This document shows, one piece after another, positions 31,998-44,519 of a DNA stretch of 64,000 bases (its first letter is position 1; the number at the start of each line of letters is the position of its first letter). A program made the position numbers and the translations under genes. Source of the stretch: Triticum aestivum (lineage: Eukaryota; Streptophyta; Magnoliopsida; Poales; Poaceae); assembly GCF_018294505.1 (NCBI RefSeq), contig NC_057796.1:192618239-192682238 (forward strand), written 5' to 3'. The notes beneath the pieces were generated by a model. It saw nothing but the letters and a program-made list of their open reading frames with translations, did no database searches and was not told the DNA's origin.

Positions 31998-34945
31998 ATT
32001 CTGAACAGCATCATAATGATTATGAGCTTGCGCGCATGAAAAGAATAAAGCAGAACAATGCCATGGCTGTCAAACTTAGCATTAAGGGACTGAAATCAAG
32101 TTTGGATGCAATGCAATGCAAACGCTCTCCACCTACAGATTCATGCTCAGAATATGATCCTAACAGTGATTCTGAGCTAGAGGGAGACCTAAGTCAATGT
32201 AGCTCCCTAGTGGAGGAGTCAGAGGAAGATGCCCTATCTTATTCACCCATCAAGGTACTTGCTCTAACTTTCCAAGGTTACATTGCTTGCACATATCTTG
32301 CAACTGATGCTTTGCATTGCTTCTACTTTGTTGAACTGCCATTAGCTTAGTTTACACATCGTGTATGTGAATACGCCCTGCCTATCCATTTTCAGTACAT
32401 ATTCCATCTGTCATCATACCATATTTATCCATTCAAATGTTGTTCTTGTGTATCAGACATTCAAAAGGAAGAGGGCGATTGCTGATCATGGAGGAGCACA
32501 AGCAAAGTATTTGGAAAAGGTAGTGGCACCTGATAAATCAAATAGCCCATTAGGTGTAGTTGCAATATCACCTGACCCACAAAATACCCCAACTCTAGCA
32601 GACTCTAGCCCTACTACACTGGTCATTTCTGATGCCCCAACTCAGCAGACCCAACTGCAGCAAACAGTATGATTATGCCAGTTGACATAGCACCAGCTGT
32701 ACGACGCAAAACCCCCATTCCAGAAAAGAGTACACCAAATCCAGTTGCCAAATCCCTTTTCGAACCAGAGAGAGCCTCAATTGCAGCAAATAGGACCCAT
32801 GTTCCATTTCTTCCCAGTTTAGAAGATGAAGCTTATGTTGTTGTCAGGAAATTTGTGCGCATCTTTCCTTCATGGAAAGATTATACCGCAGACACAGAAC
32901 AATTTCCAGTCTTCCTCCGCAACTTACGCGTAAGTAATGTACTAATGTTATTCATGGTCATTACTGCATATGTTTCTGCTGACAGAAGACACAAGATTTT
33001 ATTCTTTTAAATAGGCGAGGAGCAAACTGGATTGTGATGACGAGCAAGGGTTGGTTGCGCTTTTCAAGCACTCGTTGACGAAGTATCGTTCCTACCTGAG
33101 GCAAGCGCACTTTGATGGCAAGCCTCTGAATGAAATTTCTGTAAAGTCTCCGGTGCTACATTTATCCGACGGTGACTGGAATAATCTTGTTACACATTGG
33201 TCTCGGCTGCAGCGTAAGGTACTGTCTATGATATCACATCACAATTTGAACTACATTTCTGCATTTGCCTTAATGTCTCACTTGTACGAAAACAGTTAGC
33301 AGAAGAACATTCGTTCTCAAGGAACCACAGAATCACGCAACGCACACTGCATTGCTCTTGTGAGTACCTCTTGCCCTGTATGACCATACTTACTTTCATA
33401 GTTGTTTGATTATGTAGCATCACTGCACATGTTAGCCTCGTAATCGTCCATTTGGTGGACATTATAAGATCCGTATGGACTCTTACATAAATTTAGAATC
33501 AACCCAATGCTTTCGAAGAGGTTTAGCTCCGCAGTCCTCTTGTAAGGACTGAACGTGGTCTATCACTGTACTTACATTCACAGCTATTCCCTCCGTCCCA
33601 TAATATAAGAACGTTTTGTACAGTACACCAGTGTTCAAAACACTCTTGTATTATGGGAAGAGGGATTGGTTCATTTTGTAGCATTCTGCATCTTATCTCC
33701 CTCGCCCACCATTTACTAAAAAAGATCAGATCTATATTTAATCTTACCAACAAGTAGAATACACAGACAATGCCAGTGCAGAAGTGTAGCCCATTGCTCT
33801 TGTCAGTACATTTTGTCCTGTAACGCTTGTACTTCCAAGGATTGGTAGTTGATTATGTAGCATCAATCTGCATCTTATCTTCATTATCCTCTATCCCTTC
33901 CAGTATTATCATATCTATAATTACTCTCTACAAAATGTAGAGTACAGGCAATGCTTATGAAGAAGATTCGGTGCTGAAATTATTGAGTTATCCTTCCCTT
34001 GATATGGAGAAGGGCATTATAAAGCCGGTGTTAACTGTTAATGTAAGTCAGACCTTCTAAAGCCTTTATCCTCAACTGCTGTTTAATTTGCTCATACTCC
34101 CTATCGTTTACTGTTGTTTAGTTTGCTGTTTCTACCAAAATGCATGTTCGTAAGAACCGTAAGTTCTAAGTTTTACTTGTGAAACCAAATTCCTTATTCA
34201 TACCATGCACATTACTTAATACTCCCTATATGTATGCTTGTTTTTCTGGATCTATAATCCAGTGTGTGGTGAAGCAGCCCACGTTTGCACCTTGTCATCT
34301 CCTGTTTTATCTTACTGATGTGGCTGATGATATGAACAACATGCCATGCACATTATCCAAAATAGATACAATTATTTTCTTTGCCCTTCATCTATGCTTG
34401 TTATGTTGACATGGTAATCCAGTAGTGTGGTGAAGCTCCCCGCATTATGAACAATGCCAAATTATGCTATAGATATTTTGAACTTACTCTTTATTTTCTA
34501 ATTTGAAATTGGATAGAATTGACAGAATAGTTATCATCTTTGTTTATACACGTGCAAAACCTGTCATCTCTCTGCTTTGTTTCAGGGTGATATGCCTGAG
34601 GGCATGCACAAGTCTACTGAAGGCTGTGAGACAAACCCAACATATATTGCAGCAAAGAAGGCAAAACATCTTGAAGATAGCGAGACAACCCCAAAGTCTT
34701 GTCTTGATGCAGTGTTCAAGTTACTTGAGACTAACAGTCAGACAAGCTCACAGAATTCGTTGTCTGAATCAGTTCGACTTCTTCAGTCCCAAGTTCTAGC
34801 AGAAAGGCATTCTGCAACTCAACTTCGACTTGAAGTCCTATCTCTAAGAAAGATTGCGGAGAACACCAATGAGAACCTCATCGCTAAACAGCTACACCTG
34901 GAAGCTATGACCGACATGCTAGGCCAGTCTCCCAGCCTTGCTTAG
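31998..34945 (+). pseudogene. CACTA accessory-protein-like gene (Ptta/En-Spm type), partial
   Basis: Several exons with GT-AG junctions can be followed. 31998-32254 contains YELARMKRIKQNNA, a typical start block of these proteins, and an acidic stretch. An exon from about 32458 is basic (TFKRKRAIA). 32669-32932 encodes YVVVRKFVRIFPSWKDY. 33015-33217 encodes YRSYLRQAHFDGK and LSDGDWNNLVTHWSRLQRK. An exon near 33306 encodes GTTESRNAHCIAL. A coiled-coil exon at 34586-34945 ends SPSLA. The W..L..HW and GTT.SR..HC blocks match the transposase_24/Ptta-type family found beside tnp2 in plant CACTA elements. A shift of frame near 32668 and doubtful 5' exons suggest decay. It lies on the same strand as tnp2, about 3 kb upstream. 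Confidence 0.5.
33587..33665. mobile_element. Stowaway MITE (short) in an intron
   Basis: CCCTCCGTCCCATAATATAA and CTTGTATTATGGGAAGAGGG form the inverted ends around CAGTACACCAGTGTTCAAAA. The outermost bases are degraded, so the TA duplication is uncertain. Confidence 0.75.
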
Positions 34946-35269
34946 CAGCTTGCGCAGCAGTTCCCCCGCAAGGCTAACCTTTCTTGAACTATCTTGGAAG
35001 TGGTCTCGGTTCAGTATTATTTTGTTACGCTGCAATGGTGCCCAGTTTTTGTAATCTGCTTCTTCGTTGCGCTTTATGATCACTGGTGGCGAACTTTGAT
35101 GCCCAGTGGATGTAATATGTGTAATAGCCGTGATAGCCTAGCATAAGTTGCTTGCTTATTTATTTCCTTGTTGTCTTGTTTATTTGTTTTCTTGTAGTCA
35201 GTGCAGTTCTTTTTCCGCGGTTTGCTAGTGGCTGCAATAACCTATTTTTAAAAACTAGGCCACAATAAC
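34946..35269. other. Presumed 3' untranslated and flanking sequence
   Basis: This is T-rich sequence following the stop codon of the accessory-like gene. Nothing else is seen. Confidence 0.4.
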
Positions 35270-36559
35270 CATGGGCTAATATTTACTGTAGTGACACTGG
35301 GCCTCCTACGGGCCGTAGAAACAGTGGGCCTTCTAGGGCCGTAGAAACAGTAGGCCTTCTACGGGCCGTAGAAACAATGGGCCTTCTATGGGCCGTATCA
35401 TCAATGGGCCTTATACGGGCCGTATGATCGATTGGCCAAACATGGGCCAATAACAGGCCGCATTATGGCCGTAAACGGGCTAGAGTTGGAATCGTCCGTT
35501 CATGGGCCGACCATAACGGGCCATCATTAATAGGCCGTATTTGATGACGCTATGAAAACGGCCCAACTTATTAACGGACCACAAACGGGCCGACTGTAAC
35601 CACTGGCTGAATTTGGCCCACAAGCAGAAAATGACAGTAACGGGCCGTAAGTAAACGAATGCTGGAAATGAGCCCAAGAATAAATGGGCTCTAAGAAGGC
35701 CGAAAGATAACATGGGCTGGAAATGGCCCAACGGAATAACGGGCCATTAATGGGTATAAAGTGATACACTGTTCATTACGGGTCAGTTTCACCACGGGTC
35801 GTTAATGGGTGTAAAGTGATACACTGTTCATTACGGGCCAGTTTCACCATGGGCCGTTAATAGGCGAAGAGTTACATAGGGCCTCATATGGGCCGAAAGA
35901 CGTCATGGGCCATACATGGGCCAGAAGTGAAAACGGGCTGGAATCATATTGGATGGCCTAGATGACGCTACTAGGCCTAATTCGGATAGGGCGTAACGGG
36001 CCTTGGGTTAGCGGGCTGTAAATGGGCTATATGCGAACAAGCCGTTAACAGGCTTTCCATGGGCTGGCCCGCCACCTTTTGACCAAGTCAAACGGGCCGG
36101 CCTTTTCACAGGAATGGGCCTCTGTTGGGCCGTGCACGTGTCGACGTATCATAGGCGCCTTCTGTCCAATGAGTGGATGACATCTGTCCCAACGATGAGC
36201 CGACACGTGTTTCCTCCAGCCAATGATGATTTTACACGTGGAAAATCCCCATTGGTCGGGGCTGTTAACGGGTTATCGGATCCAAAACCCGACCCGATAG
36301 CTTAACGGCGTTCCGTTACGGTGGATGCCACGTGTCGGTCACCCTTGACGAAAGCACTTCTGTGACGCGCGATTTATTGTCATGGAAGTGGACACTTCCG
36401 TGATGATAATTTTGGTAATGTCATGGAACACTTCTACGACAGCACAGGTATGACTATCTTGATTCTGTCATAAATTTGTCATGGATGTACATGCATGACA
36501 AAAAATGCGACCTACTATGACAAGCACGTATCATCACGGAAGTGTATTTTTTTGTAGTG
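35270..36559 (-). mobile_element. Right end of a second CACTA family (truncated)
   Basis: The segment ends at 36559 in ...GAAGTGTATTTTTTTGTAGTG, i.e. CACTACAAAAAAATACACTT on the minus strand. Inward are ATGACA-type palindromic motifs (TGACAAGCACGTATCATCAC, CATGGATGTACATGCATGAC). Further in is a zone packed with GGGCC/GGCCC (about 35300-36120), a subterminal repeat structure of CACTA elements. The sequence differs from the 6744/46950 ends after about 20 bp, so it is another family. No matching left end was found in the window, so this is a stranded terminus. Confidence 0.7.
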
Positions 36560-36889
36560 GCACATTCACGCATTTCACATCTTTCTACATCTACGGGAAC
36601 CTACGAAAGGGTTAACATAAATTGCCTCTCTCTCTCCTCCCCTGATTTTCATGGTGGTGGGCCCCTCCCTCCCCCCAATCTACAATCAACAGCTCACATG
36701 TTTCACATTACGTTAATTACGTAACTGGGATTACGTAGGAGTAGCATTACTTGTCCTAAAAAACCCAACTAAGCCAACCTCCCAGCATATCACGCGGGAA
36801 AAGACTCGGCCGCGCCGTTTTAGTCGGGATTACCGGATTACTAGTAGTAGTATCGATGGATTGCGCGAAGCAACAAGTTTTTTTTAGGG

Positions 36890-37970
36890 GGCGAAGCACC
36901 TAGTTTAGAAGGAAAAAAGGCGGTACACTGACAACACCCCTGTCGTGGTCGCATTGCACCCCACACACGTTCGGTCCTACACATGGCTCACGCAAACGGA
37001 ACGCGGTTCGGCTTGCCTCTTCACTGACACGTGGGACTGCACTTGGAGAAACCGACCATGCGCCAAACTCCCCCGCCCACCGCGCGAAAATCCTCCCCCC
37101 ACCCAAAAATTCCCCCCAAATCCTAGATTCAACCGCCCTTCGGCCAACTAGCCAATAATATTCCCCAAACCACCCTCCCCTCGTCCCCCTCCACTCCATT
37201 CGCTCTGCCAAAGCCGCCCTCCCCGCCGCGCCAATATGTCGGCGCCGCGGTTCGTCAAGGGGAACGCACGGCGATCCTCTCGCTCCCACAGTACGCTCTC
37301 GTAGACTGCCATCCTCTAGCCGCGCCGCCACCGCTGGCGACGTTCTTGTGGAGGCGCACGGCGGTCAGCGCCGCCACCGCTGGTGACGTTCGTGTGGAGA
37401 CGCGCGGCGGTCAGCTTCTCCCACGGTACGCGCATTCTAGACTGAGGCCCCGTGCATGTCGGTGTAGCGCTGAATGTTAGCTGATAGACGCTGTTAATCT
37501 CACTGTTTGCCGAAGTAGTTTACAGTCAATATGCTCTGCTTAAGAAGCTTCCTTGCCCTGTTCTGCACTCAATCTGCTTAGCTGAGATGGCATGCCAAGG
37601 CCGATTAGTTGCTAAAATATCCTGCCATATATTTATTGTGGTGTAGATTGCCATGGTCTAGTAGCCAATCTGTTAGGTGAAATAGCTCTACACCGTTTTA
37701 TACTCGATCTTTGTTGCTGCGATGGTCTTCGATAGTTCGATGGCTGTGTGCTCAGCTTCATTGACTGCTGAAATAGCCTGCCATAATTTAGCACTCAAAT
37801 CTGTCTGCTGAATTAGCTTTACATATATTTTGTTACTTAGATCCGCTCGTCTAAATATCTTGCCATAGCTTTAGACATCGACCTAGGTATTTTTTTCTGG
37901 ACTTCATAAAAAAAGCATATATGTTTTTCCTGTAATATCTAGTAGAAGAACTAATTTGTATGTCTAACAG
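36890..37970 (+). promoter_or_regulatory. Probable promoter and leader of the tnp2 gene
   Basis: A C-rich segment (about 36930-37300) without a supportable reading frame is followed by AT-rich sequence. That leads to TGTCTAACAG directly before the transposase ATG at 37971. CAG at 37968-37970 looks like a splice acceptor, so an untranslated first exon in the C-rich part and a leader intron are likely. The duplicated phrases GCCGCCACCGCTGG.GACGTTC lie at about 37324 and 37369. Confidence 0.4.
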
Positions 37971-40900
37971 ATGGACAGGACTTGGATAACTTCTGCTCGA
38001 AGATTCTCCGCTGCATATGTCGAGGGGGTTGAAAACTTCATGAACTTTATTAGATCTGAGTATTGTGGTCCGAAATTAGATGTGCTCTGCCCGTGTAGCA
38101 GTTGTATGAATTCAGTTACAAGACCCCAGTCAACTGTGCAAAATCATCTACACTTGTATGGGGTGTCGGTCACATATACTAGGTGGGTTCATCATGGTGT
38201 AGTTGTGAACGTCAATGTTATTGACTACGTGGACGCAGCAGATCACCATCTTGATCTGCCTGATGCTCAGGTGGAAGAGGAGGAGGAGGAGGTGGTGGCG
38301 GAGCCAGTGAGTTTGACCAACATTGAAACAATGCTACGAAATGCTCGTGCATTCCGTGAACTTTCACCTGCAGAAGAAAAACGGTGGGCCCACATGTTGG
38401 AACAATGCAACGTGGCTGTCACCCCAGGAAATAAGCTGTCAGTATTCTCAGCTATGGTCACCTTTCTTCAGGTGAAGACATCTGAGTGGATGACCAACAA
38501 ATCATTCGATGCGATGTTGGCTGCTTTCCGCAAAGCTTTCCCAGATGCGTCTGAGCTGCCACACGCCTACAGTAAAATGAAGAATTTCCTTCGTGCAGTT
38601 GGAATTGGATATGATATGATCCATGTTTGTAAGAATAATTGTGTTATGTTCCGGAAGAATTATGCCAACTTAAGTGAATGCCCAAAATGCAAATCATCAA
38701 GATGGAAAGATGGCGATGCTGTGAAGAGAATTCCTCATAATGTTCTGAGACATTTTCCAATTACACCAAGATTGCAGAGGTTGTTTCATGATGCTGAAAC
38801 AAGAGAGGATGTACTGTGGCATTCTAGGAACCAGGAGTACAGAGATCAGAATGTAATGAGCCATCCATCACATGGTAGTGAGTGGAAAAGCTTCAATCAG
38901 AAACACGAAAGTTTGCTGCTGACCCGAGAAACATTAGACTTGGCTTAGCTTCAGATGGATTTAACCCATTTGGCCACCAGAGTGCCACATATAGCATGTG
39001 GCTAGTGCTTGTTATCCCTTACAACATGCCTCCAAATGTCTGCACCAAAGAATCAAACTACATGATGGCCTTGCTCATCCCAGGTCCAAAAAGTCTTGGA
39101 AAGGATTTTGATTTGTTCATGGAGCCTCTTGTGGAGGAACTTCAACAGCTATGGAGGTGTGTTCTCACTCGAGACCTATATAGCAGCCCACCAGCTGATT
39201 TCTTTCTGCTTGCTGTTATAATTTGGTGCATCCATGATTATCCGGCTTTGGGCACTATGTCAGGGCGAACGACACATGGTTACAATGCATGTGTACGCTG
39301 TGACAGGAATCCGCTGTCATACGCAATACTTAGCAAGACCTGTTACATTGGACACCGCCGTTTCCTTGCCAAGGACAAGCCGCATCCTAAAAAATACCGA
39401 AGACATGTGTTCAATGCAAAGCATGAAAACCGTGATGCGCCAAAGAGGCTCACCGCCGATGAGTTGCAAGTGGAATTAGAGAAGGTCAGGCATATTACAC
39501 CAGGAAACCATCCTGGTAATGGTAGCGGGAAAAGGAAGCGTGGCAGGGTAGAAGAGAGATTATGGTTTACCCGTAGGTCCACTTTGTGGGACTTGGAGTA
39601 TTGGAAAGAATTTGGATCTGCGGCATAATCTTGATGTGAAGCACATCGAGAAAAATATATGTGACAGCATTATCGGCACACTTCTTAATATTGAAGGCAA
39701 GACAAAAGATACCTTAAAATCTAGGATTGATTTGACACACCTGGGTATCAGACAGGATTTGCAGGTGCAAGATGAAGGTAAACCACGGGATATGGCACCA
39801 GCTGTATACGTCTTGGACAAGGTAAAAAGAAAAGAATTCTGCAAGGTCCTGTCACGTGTGAGATTCCCACATGGATTTGCTTCCAACCCTGAAAGGAGAG
39901 TCGATGCAGATGGAAACAAGGTACAAGGGTTGAAAACTCATGACTGCCACGTCCTACTTCAAAGGGTTTTAGCTGTTATCCTTAGAGGATTGGGCCGCCC
40001 TGGCTTATACAGAGTAGTTGCAGAGTTGGGACAATTCTTCAGGGAACTCTGTAGTAGAAATATCAGGATAGATGCTTTGGAGCGTCTTAGAGACAAGATA
40101 CCAACTATCCTATGCGACCTTGAGAAGATATATCCTCCAGCCTCTTTGATGTGATGGTGCATTTGGCTGTTCATCTACCTGATGAGGCACTACTTAGAGA
40201 TCCAGTACAGTATGGCTGGATGTACCCTATTGAAAGGCGTCTAGGCACTTTAGGCTATGTTAGGAACAGAGATAGACCCGAGGGTTCCATTGCAGAGGCC
40301 TACATTGCTACAAAAGCGTTGACATTCTGCTCAAAATACATTGAAACAGCTGATCAGCTTAGCAAAGAGGTGGATGAATACAATCCCAGGCTCAATGTTT
40401 TCGATTATTCTGTTCGAGTTACAGGGAAGAGTCGACAAGAGGACAAACCCAAAGATTTGGACAAAATGGTTTGGTATGTGTTGAATAACTGTCCTGAGAT
40501 ACTACCTTATATCAAGTAAGTGCTAAGTACTGCAGCTTATACATCGTAATCTACTAAACTTGCATCACATTCTTATATATTTAGATGTTTGACGCGATCA
40601 CTATGTTGTGCAGCATTTACAAAAAGGAGTTACTGCCGCAAAATCCAAGAAACATTGACAAACTGGTTATGGCAGGATTTGCGAAATGGTTCAAGAGCCA
40701 TGTAAGCTTTTGAATTGCCCTGTCAGTTTTTTTTAATATATTGAGTACATAAGATGATCGGCTTGTCTATTTTCTAACCATAGGTTAAGAAGATGCGGGA
40801 GGATGGGCAGGCAGTTGATGATGCCCTTTACTCACTAGCAATGGGTCCTGATACTCGGGTAAGACATTATGAATCTTGCGTTGTTGGAGATGTGCGCTAC

Positions 40901-41488
40901 AACACCCTTGCACGAGACGAAGGCAGGAAGACACAAAACAGTGCCATCATGAGCACGGATACGTATGACAAAGAGACAACTAAAATGTATGCTAACATAA
41001 CAGACATTTTTCAGTTGCAGTATATCTCCAGTTTCGAGGATCATCGGTGTGTGGTTCTGTTGTGCTGTCGTTGGTATAACCTGTTTTCCAGGATCGCAAA
41101 ACCCAGAGCTGATGATTATTTCAAATCCATCAATGTCAAGGCGGCGTACCAGACCAATGAGCCTTTTATTTTCGCAAATCAAGCAACACAGATATTTTTC
41201 TTGGAAGACACATTTGCACGTAGCGATGACTGGAGAGTATTGCAAAGGTTCGAGCAGAGAAATTCGTTTAATGAAGTTGCACAACAAGATGATGCTTACA
41301 CTGCTCCTGATGTACAAGATAACACAGATGCTCCTAATATCTTTGAGAACCATCACGTCAATGACGTCGGCGAAAAGATTGCCTGTCGTGCTGTGGACAT
41401 ACAAGAGTTGATCAAGAAGAAGCCAACGTTCGAGGACGTTGAGGACGAAGAAGAAGATGACACCGTGGGGAATTGCAATTCGAACTGA
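37971..41488 (+). pseudogene. tnp2: CACTA transposase (tnp2 family), three frameshifts
   Basis: This encoded the transposase that cuts and moves CACTA elements. Domain order is complete. The transposase-associated N-terminal domain (MDRTWITSARRFSAAYVEGV, with CPCSSCMN cysteines) comes first. The tnp2 core follows (CPKCKSSRW, GLASDGFNPFG, GYNACVRCDRN), then HNLDVKHIEKN and the DUF4218-like block (VHLPDEALLRDPVQYGWMYP). The DUF4216-like C-terminus is last (TQNSAIMS, NEPFIFANQATQIFF). Introns at 40516-40613 and 40702-40783 are GT-AG. The length, about 1,100 residues, is normal. Frame changes occur near 38908 (after SFNQKHE), near 39583 (after LEYWKE) and near 40143 (after IYPPA). The first two cancel each other. 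There are no other stops between, so the damage is recent or partly sequencing error. It is the main coding evidence for the large CACTA. Confidence 0.88.
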
Positions 41489-42002
41489 TACACATGGCGA
41501 AGATGTTGACGCTGCTGCTGCGGATGATGATTACATTGCTTTTGTCGTATTTGCCTGTCAGAAGACGTTTTTTATCTACTATGTGAAATTGTGTTTGCTA
41601 TGACAACTAAAACCTGATGAACATGTTGTCTAGTATTTTCCTGTGAGAACATCACTTGTTATGTATGCTGATTTGTGTTTGGTGATTGTATGACGACTAA
41701 AACATGATGACATTGTTGTTTAGTTGTACTCATATTTGGCATTTGGGTGTGAAACTTGAATTTGATGACATAGTTTGTTGTTGGACTGCAATTTGCTCGA
41801 CGTCTTCGAATGAGAACAAAGCTGACCCGACAGGGCCTCTGCTAATTTATTTATTTATTACCAAAAAGGCCTCTGCTATTTATTTATTTATGAGCAAAAG
41901 GGGATACCCCCTGATTTCCGTTAGTAGAAATCATTAGATGTTCACAACACTACGCCCAGCCTGCTACACAGGTTTCATTCATTACCAGTTTCAGCAAAGT
42001 GC
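41489..42002. other. Convergent 3' region between tnp2 and the GRF gene
   Basis: This is T-rich 3'-type sequence with TTTATTTATTTA runs (about 41848-41893) and no frame of note. tnp2 (plus) and the GRF gene (minus) end tail to tail here, 514 bp apart. Confidence 0.5.
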
Positions 42003-42683
42003 TCATGTCATAGCCACTGAATACATCACGAGTGCTACATACACTGCAAATAAAGAGACAATCATCCTACAGAGCACATCGATTTTGCCCATTATCTTCA
42101 CAAGCTCTTTCATCTCCTCATTGCTGTCAAGGCCGTTGAGCAGCTGTTGCTTGGCCATGATCAGAGGAACTGCATCTTTAACCTTTTGCTCTGCATCTTC
42201 CTCTTTTGCCGTTCCTTCAGTTACTTGTCCAACACCCCAACATGTTGGTATTGGGATTCCTCGGCTAACAAAATAATCAGCGTAGTTGCACTCCCCCACA
42301 TCAGCAACTTCCCAGAAATACAAATCACACGAATCTTCCCTTTTCTGCACGAATCAAATTGGAAGATCATCAACCAAACTATTAAAAAAATCAGCAACTG
42401 AAAGCAGCAGAACAACACTTGAACATATTATTACCCCATGATTCGGGCATTTGTAGAAGACTTGGCCAGCGTTGAGGATTGTGGTTGAGACGCGACGGAT
42501 GACTCTGCGTGATTTGCAGCAGTGGCACCACACCAACGGCAGCGGGTTGCGATGAGCAACCCGCTGCGGTGCGCGTGCCGGCGGGGGTGTGATAAGACCC
42601 ACAGACGATGGTATGGGTGGCAACTTGGCGCATATTTGGTTGTTGCCTGCTGAAGAGCAGGTGGACGAGCAGCCAGCGGACAT
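42003..42683 (-). CDS. GRF-type zinc-finger protein with C-terminal membrane segment, 196 aa
   Basis: There are two exons on the minus strand, 42435-42683 and 42003-42344, with GT-AG junctions in phase 0. I use the start MSAGCSSTCS (ACAACCATGT context) over an upstream in-frame ATG at 42818. Residues about 52-96 form a GRF zinc finger: CHCCKSRRVIRRVST, NAGQVFYKCPN, then DSCDLYFWE after the intron. That gives the C.C...C....C spacing and the aromatic FW of the family. A charged helix (KEEDAEQKVKDAV) follows, then a hydrophobic tail IVSLFAVYVALVMYSVAMT that could span a membrane. GRF fingers bind single-stranded nucleic acid in proteins such as NEIL3 and topoisomerase 3. Short plant GRF proteins with a membrane tail are common but uncharacterised. 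It lies just inside the right arm of the CACTA, opposite to the transposase. Confidence 0.75.
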
Positions 42684-42904
42684 GGTTGTTGCGGCCAGAG
42701 CTTTTGATGCTAGGCAGAGTAAGTAAAGAAGAGGAGAAGCGAACATTGGATATGTCAGTTTCATTACATGTAGAGTAGCATAGCACCATATATAGTCATA
42801 GTCTAGGTTTGGATTCAAACCAGCTACAGGAGCACGTCTCTCTTTTTTCTAAAACTCAGCAACGTCTCTTTACTGGTACACTAGCTTGTTCTGTACGCCT
42901 TCTC

Positions 42905-43565
42905 AAGTCTTTGATTCCTCCACCTGACATCTGGGACCCACCGGAAGGGCCTCTGTATTTCGCGAAAAAAACGTGCCCCCCGCTGACAGGTCAGGCCCAC
43001 CAGCTATCTTCGCACGCAAGGAAGTGCCTCCTTATTACGCACACAAAAATGAATACTCCCCCTGCCAGCTGGAACCCAGCATAGTGGGAGGCTGACTTGT
43101 GGGCCTACCAAGTTGACGGGGACAGAGGGGTTTGTCAACTTAGTCAATATGAACGAATCTAGCTCCAGTTACCGTACGATGTTCATCCAATGGCCGTAGT
43201 GCTTCTTCAACATCTGGTCTTCTTGCTCCAGCCGCCCAAACCAGCGCCGGTCGTGCCGCGTGCTCCCGCCTCCCGTGGCCGGCTGTGATCCCTCTACTCA
43301 CCCACACCCCATGTTATTCTGTGGCGACTGCAGCCTCACACCGCAGCCGAACCAGTGAACCCTAGTACTCCTCTCCGCATGGGCATCCACTGCCGCGTCT
43401 TCCCCGGCTCTGCGTCGTCCCCTTCCTAGGCCTTGCCGTCGTCCACCGCCTTGGTGCTCTCGGCGCGGCGTGGTCAATGTGGTCAATGACCGACTTCCAT
43501 CGGAAGAGTACTGTATGTGGAGAGGCTGACAGCTGGGTCCATGGCCGCAGCTGGGTCCACGGCCA
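42905..43565 (-). repeat. Right-arm module R3 (mirror of M3)
   Basis: Read on the minus strand it contains the same blocks as M1-M3 (GGCGAGGCCTAGGAAGGGG-like near 43425, TTGACCACATTGACCACGCC near 43470). On the inner side it adds GGGTCCCAGATGTCAGGTGG and TTCGCGAAATACAG. It marks the inner end of the right arm. Confidence 0.75.
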
Positions 43566-44040
43566 CAGCCCAGTTTTTTCTGATTTGCCAAGTAAGTCAC
43601 TTTGTCAGGCCTGTTGGGCTGCAAATCTTTCAAGACGAGGAGAGCTTCATTCGGCTGGCCGAGAAAATGGCCTATCAGTAATGAGAAATGGGCTGTACAT
43701 TTTTAAAACCGGCAATTAGTTTCAAATTTCTTTTTTCATTTCAAGATTTTAAATTGCATTGATTTTTATGCGTGGACAATTTGTTGGATTTTATATTAAT
43801 ATACATTTGTTTTTAAAATCAGTTTGAATATGACTCGAAATTTCGGGATTAAAAACAGTTCGGACCGCACCAAAATATGCAAAATTTCGTACAATTTTTT
43901 AACCGTGGCCACAATATGGGCTCTAATGCTAACAAAAAGAATATGGGCTCAAAAAAAACCTTAAGAATTAGCATATGGGCTGTAAATTATCAGAAATAAT
44001 GGCAGATGGGTTGTATGTTGTTTTCCACAGATTTGAAGCT
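43566..44040. repeat. AT-rich spacer, mirror of 10030-10680
   Basis: The reverse complement of 43690-43910 aligns with about 10165-10340 (GCATATTTTGGTGCGGTCCG; TTTTTAATCCCGAAATTTCG). There is no coding content. Confidence 0.6.
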
Positions 44041-44515
44041 TTCCTAAAAAAAGGTTGACGCACAAGCAGTGACTGTTGGATGTCCATCCAACGGCCATCG
44101 TGCTTCTTCAATCTCTGCTCTTCCTGCTCCAGCCGCTCAAACAAGCGCCGACGGGCCTGCCTGCTCCCTCCTCCCCGCGGCCGGCTATGCTGCCGCGCAG
44201 GCCTCACCGCCCCATCGTACTCCCATCGCTGGCCTAGCCATCCCTCTACTCACCCACACATGCTGTTATTCTCCGGCGACGGCAGACGAACCAGTAAACC
44301 CTCGTACAGTCGTACTCCCCTCCGTGTGGGAAACAACTGCCGAGTCTTCTCTGCCTCCGTGTCGTTCCCTTCCTAAGCCCCGCCATCGTCCACCACCCTG
44401 GTGCTCTCGGCGCGGCCTGGTCAACGTGGCCAACGACCGACATGCATCTGAAGTGGACTGTACGTGGAGAGGCTGACAGCTGGGTCCACTGCCGCACGCA
44501 AGGAAATGCCTCCTT
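44040..44515 (-). repeat. Right-arm module R2 (mirror of M2)
   Basis: On the minus strand it runs from GGACCCAGCTGTCAGCCTCT (44490 side) through CGTTGGCCACGTTGACCAGG and GGAAGGGAACGACACGGAGG to GGCCGTTGGATGGACATCCA (44080 side), as in M2. Confidence 0.75.
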
Positions 44516-44519
44516 ATTA

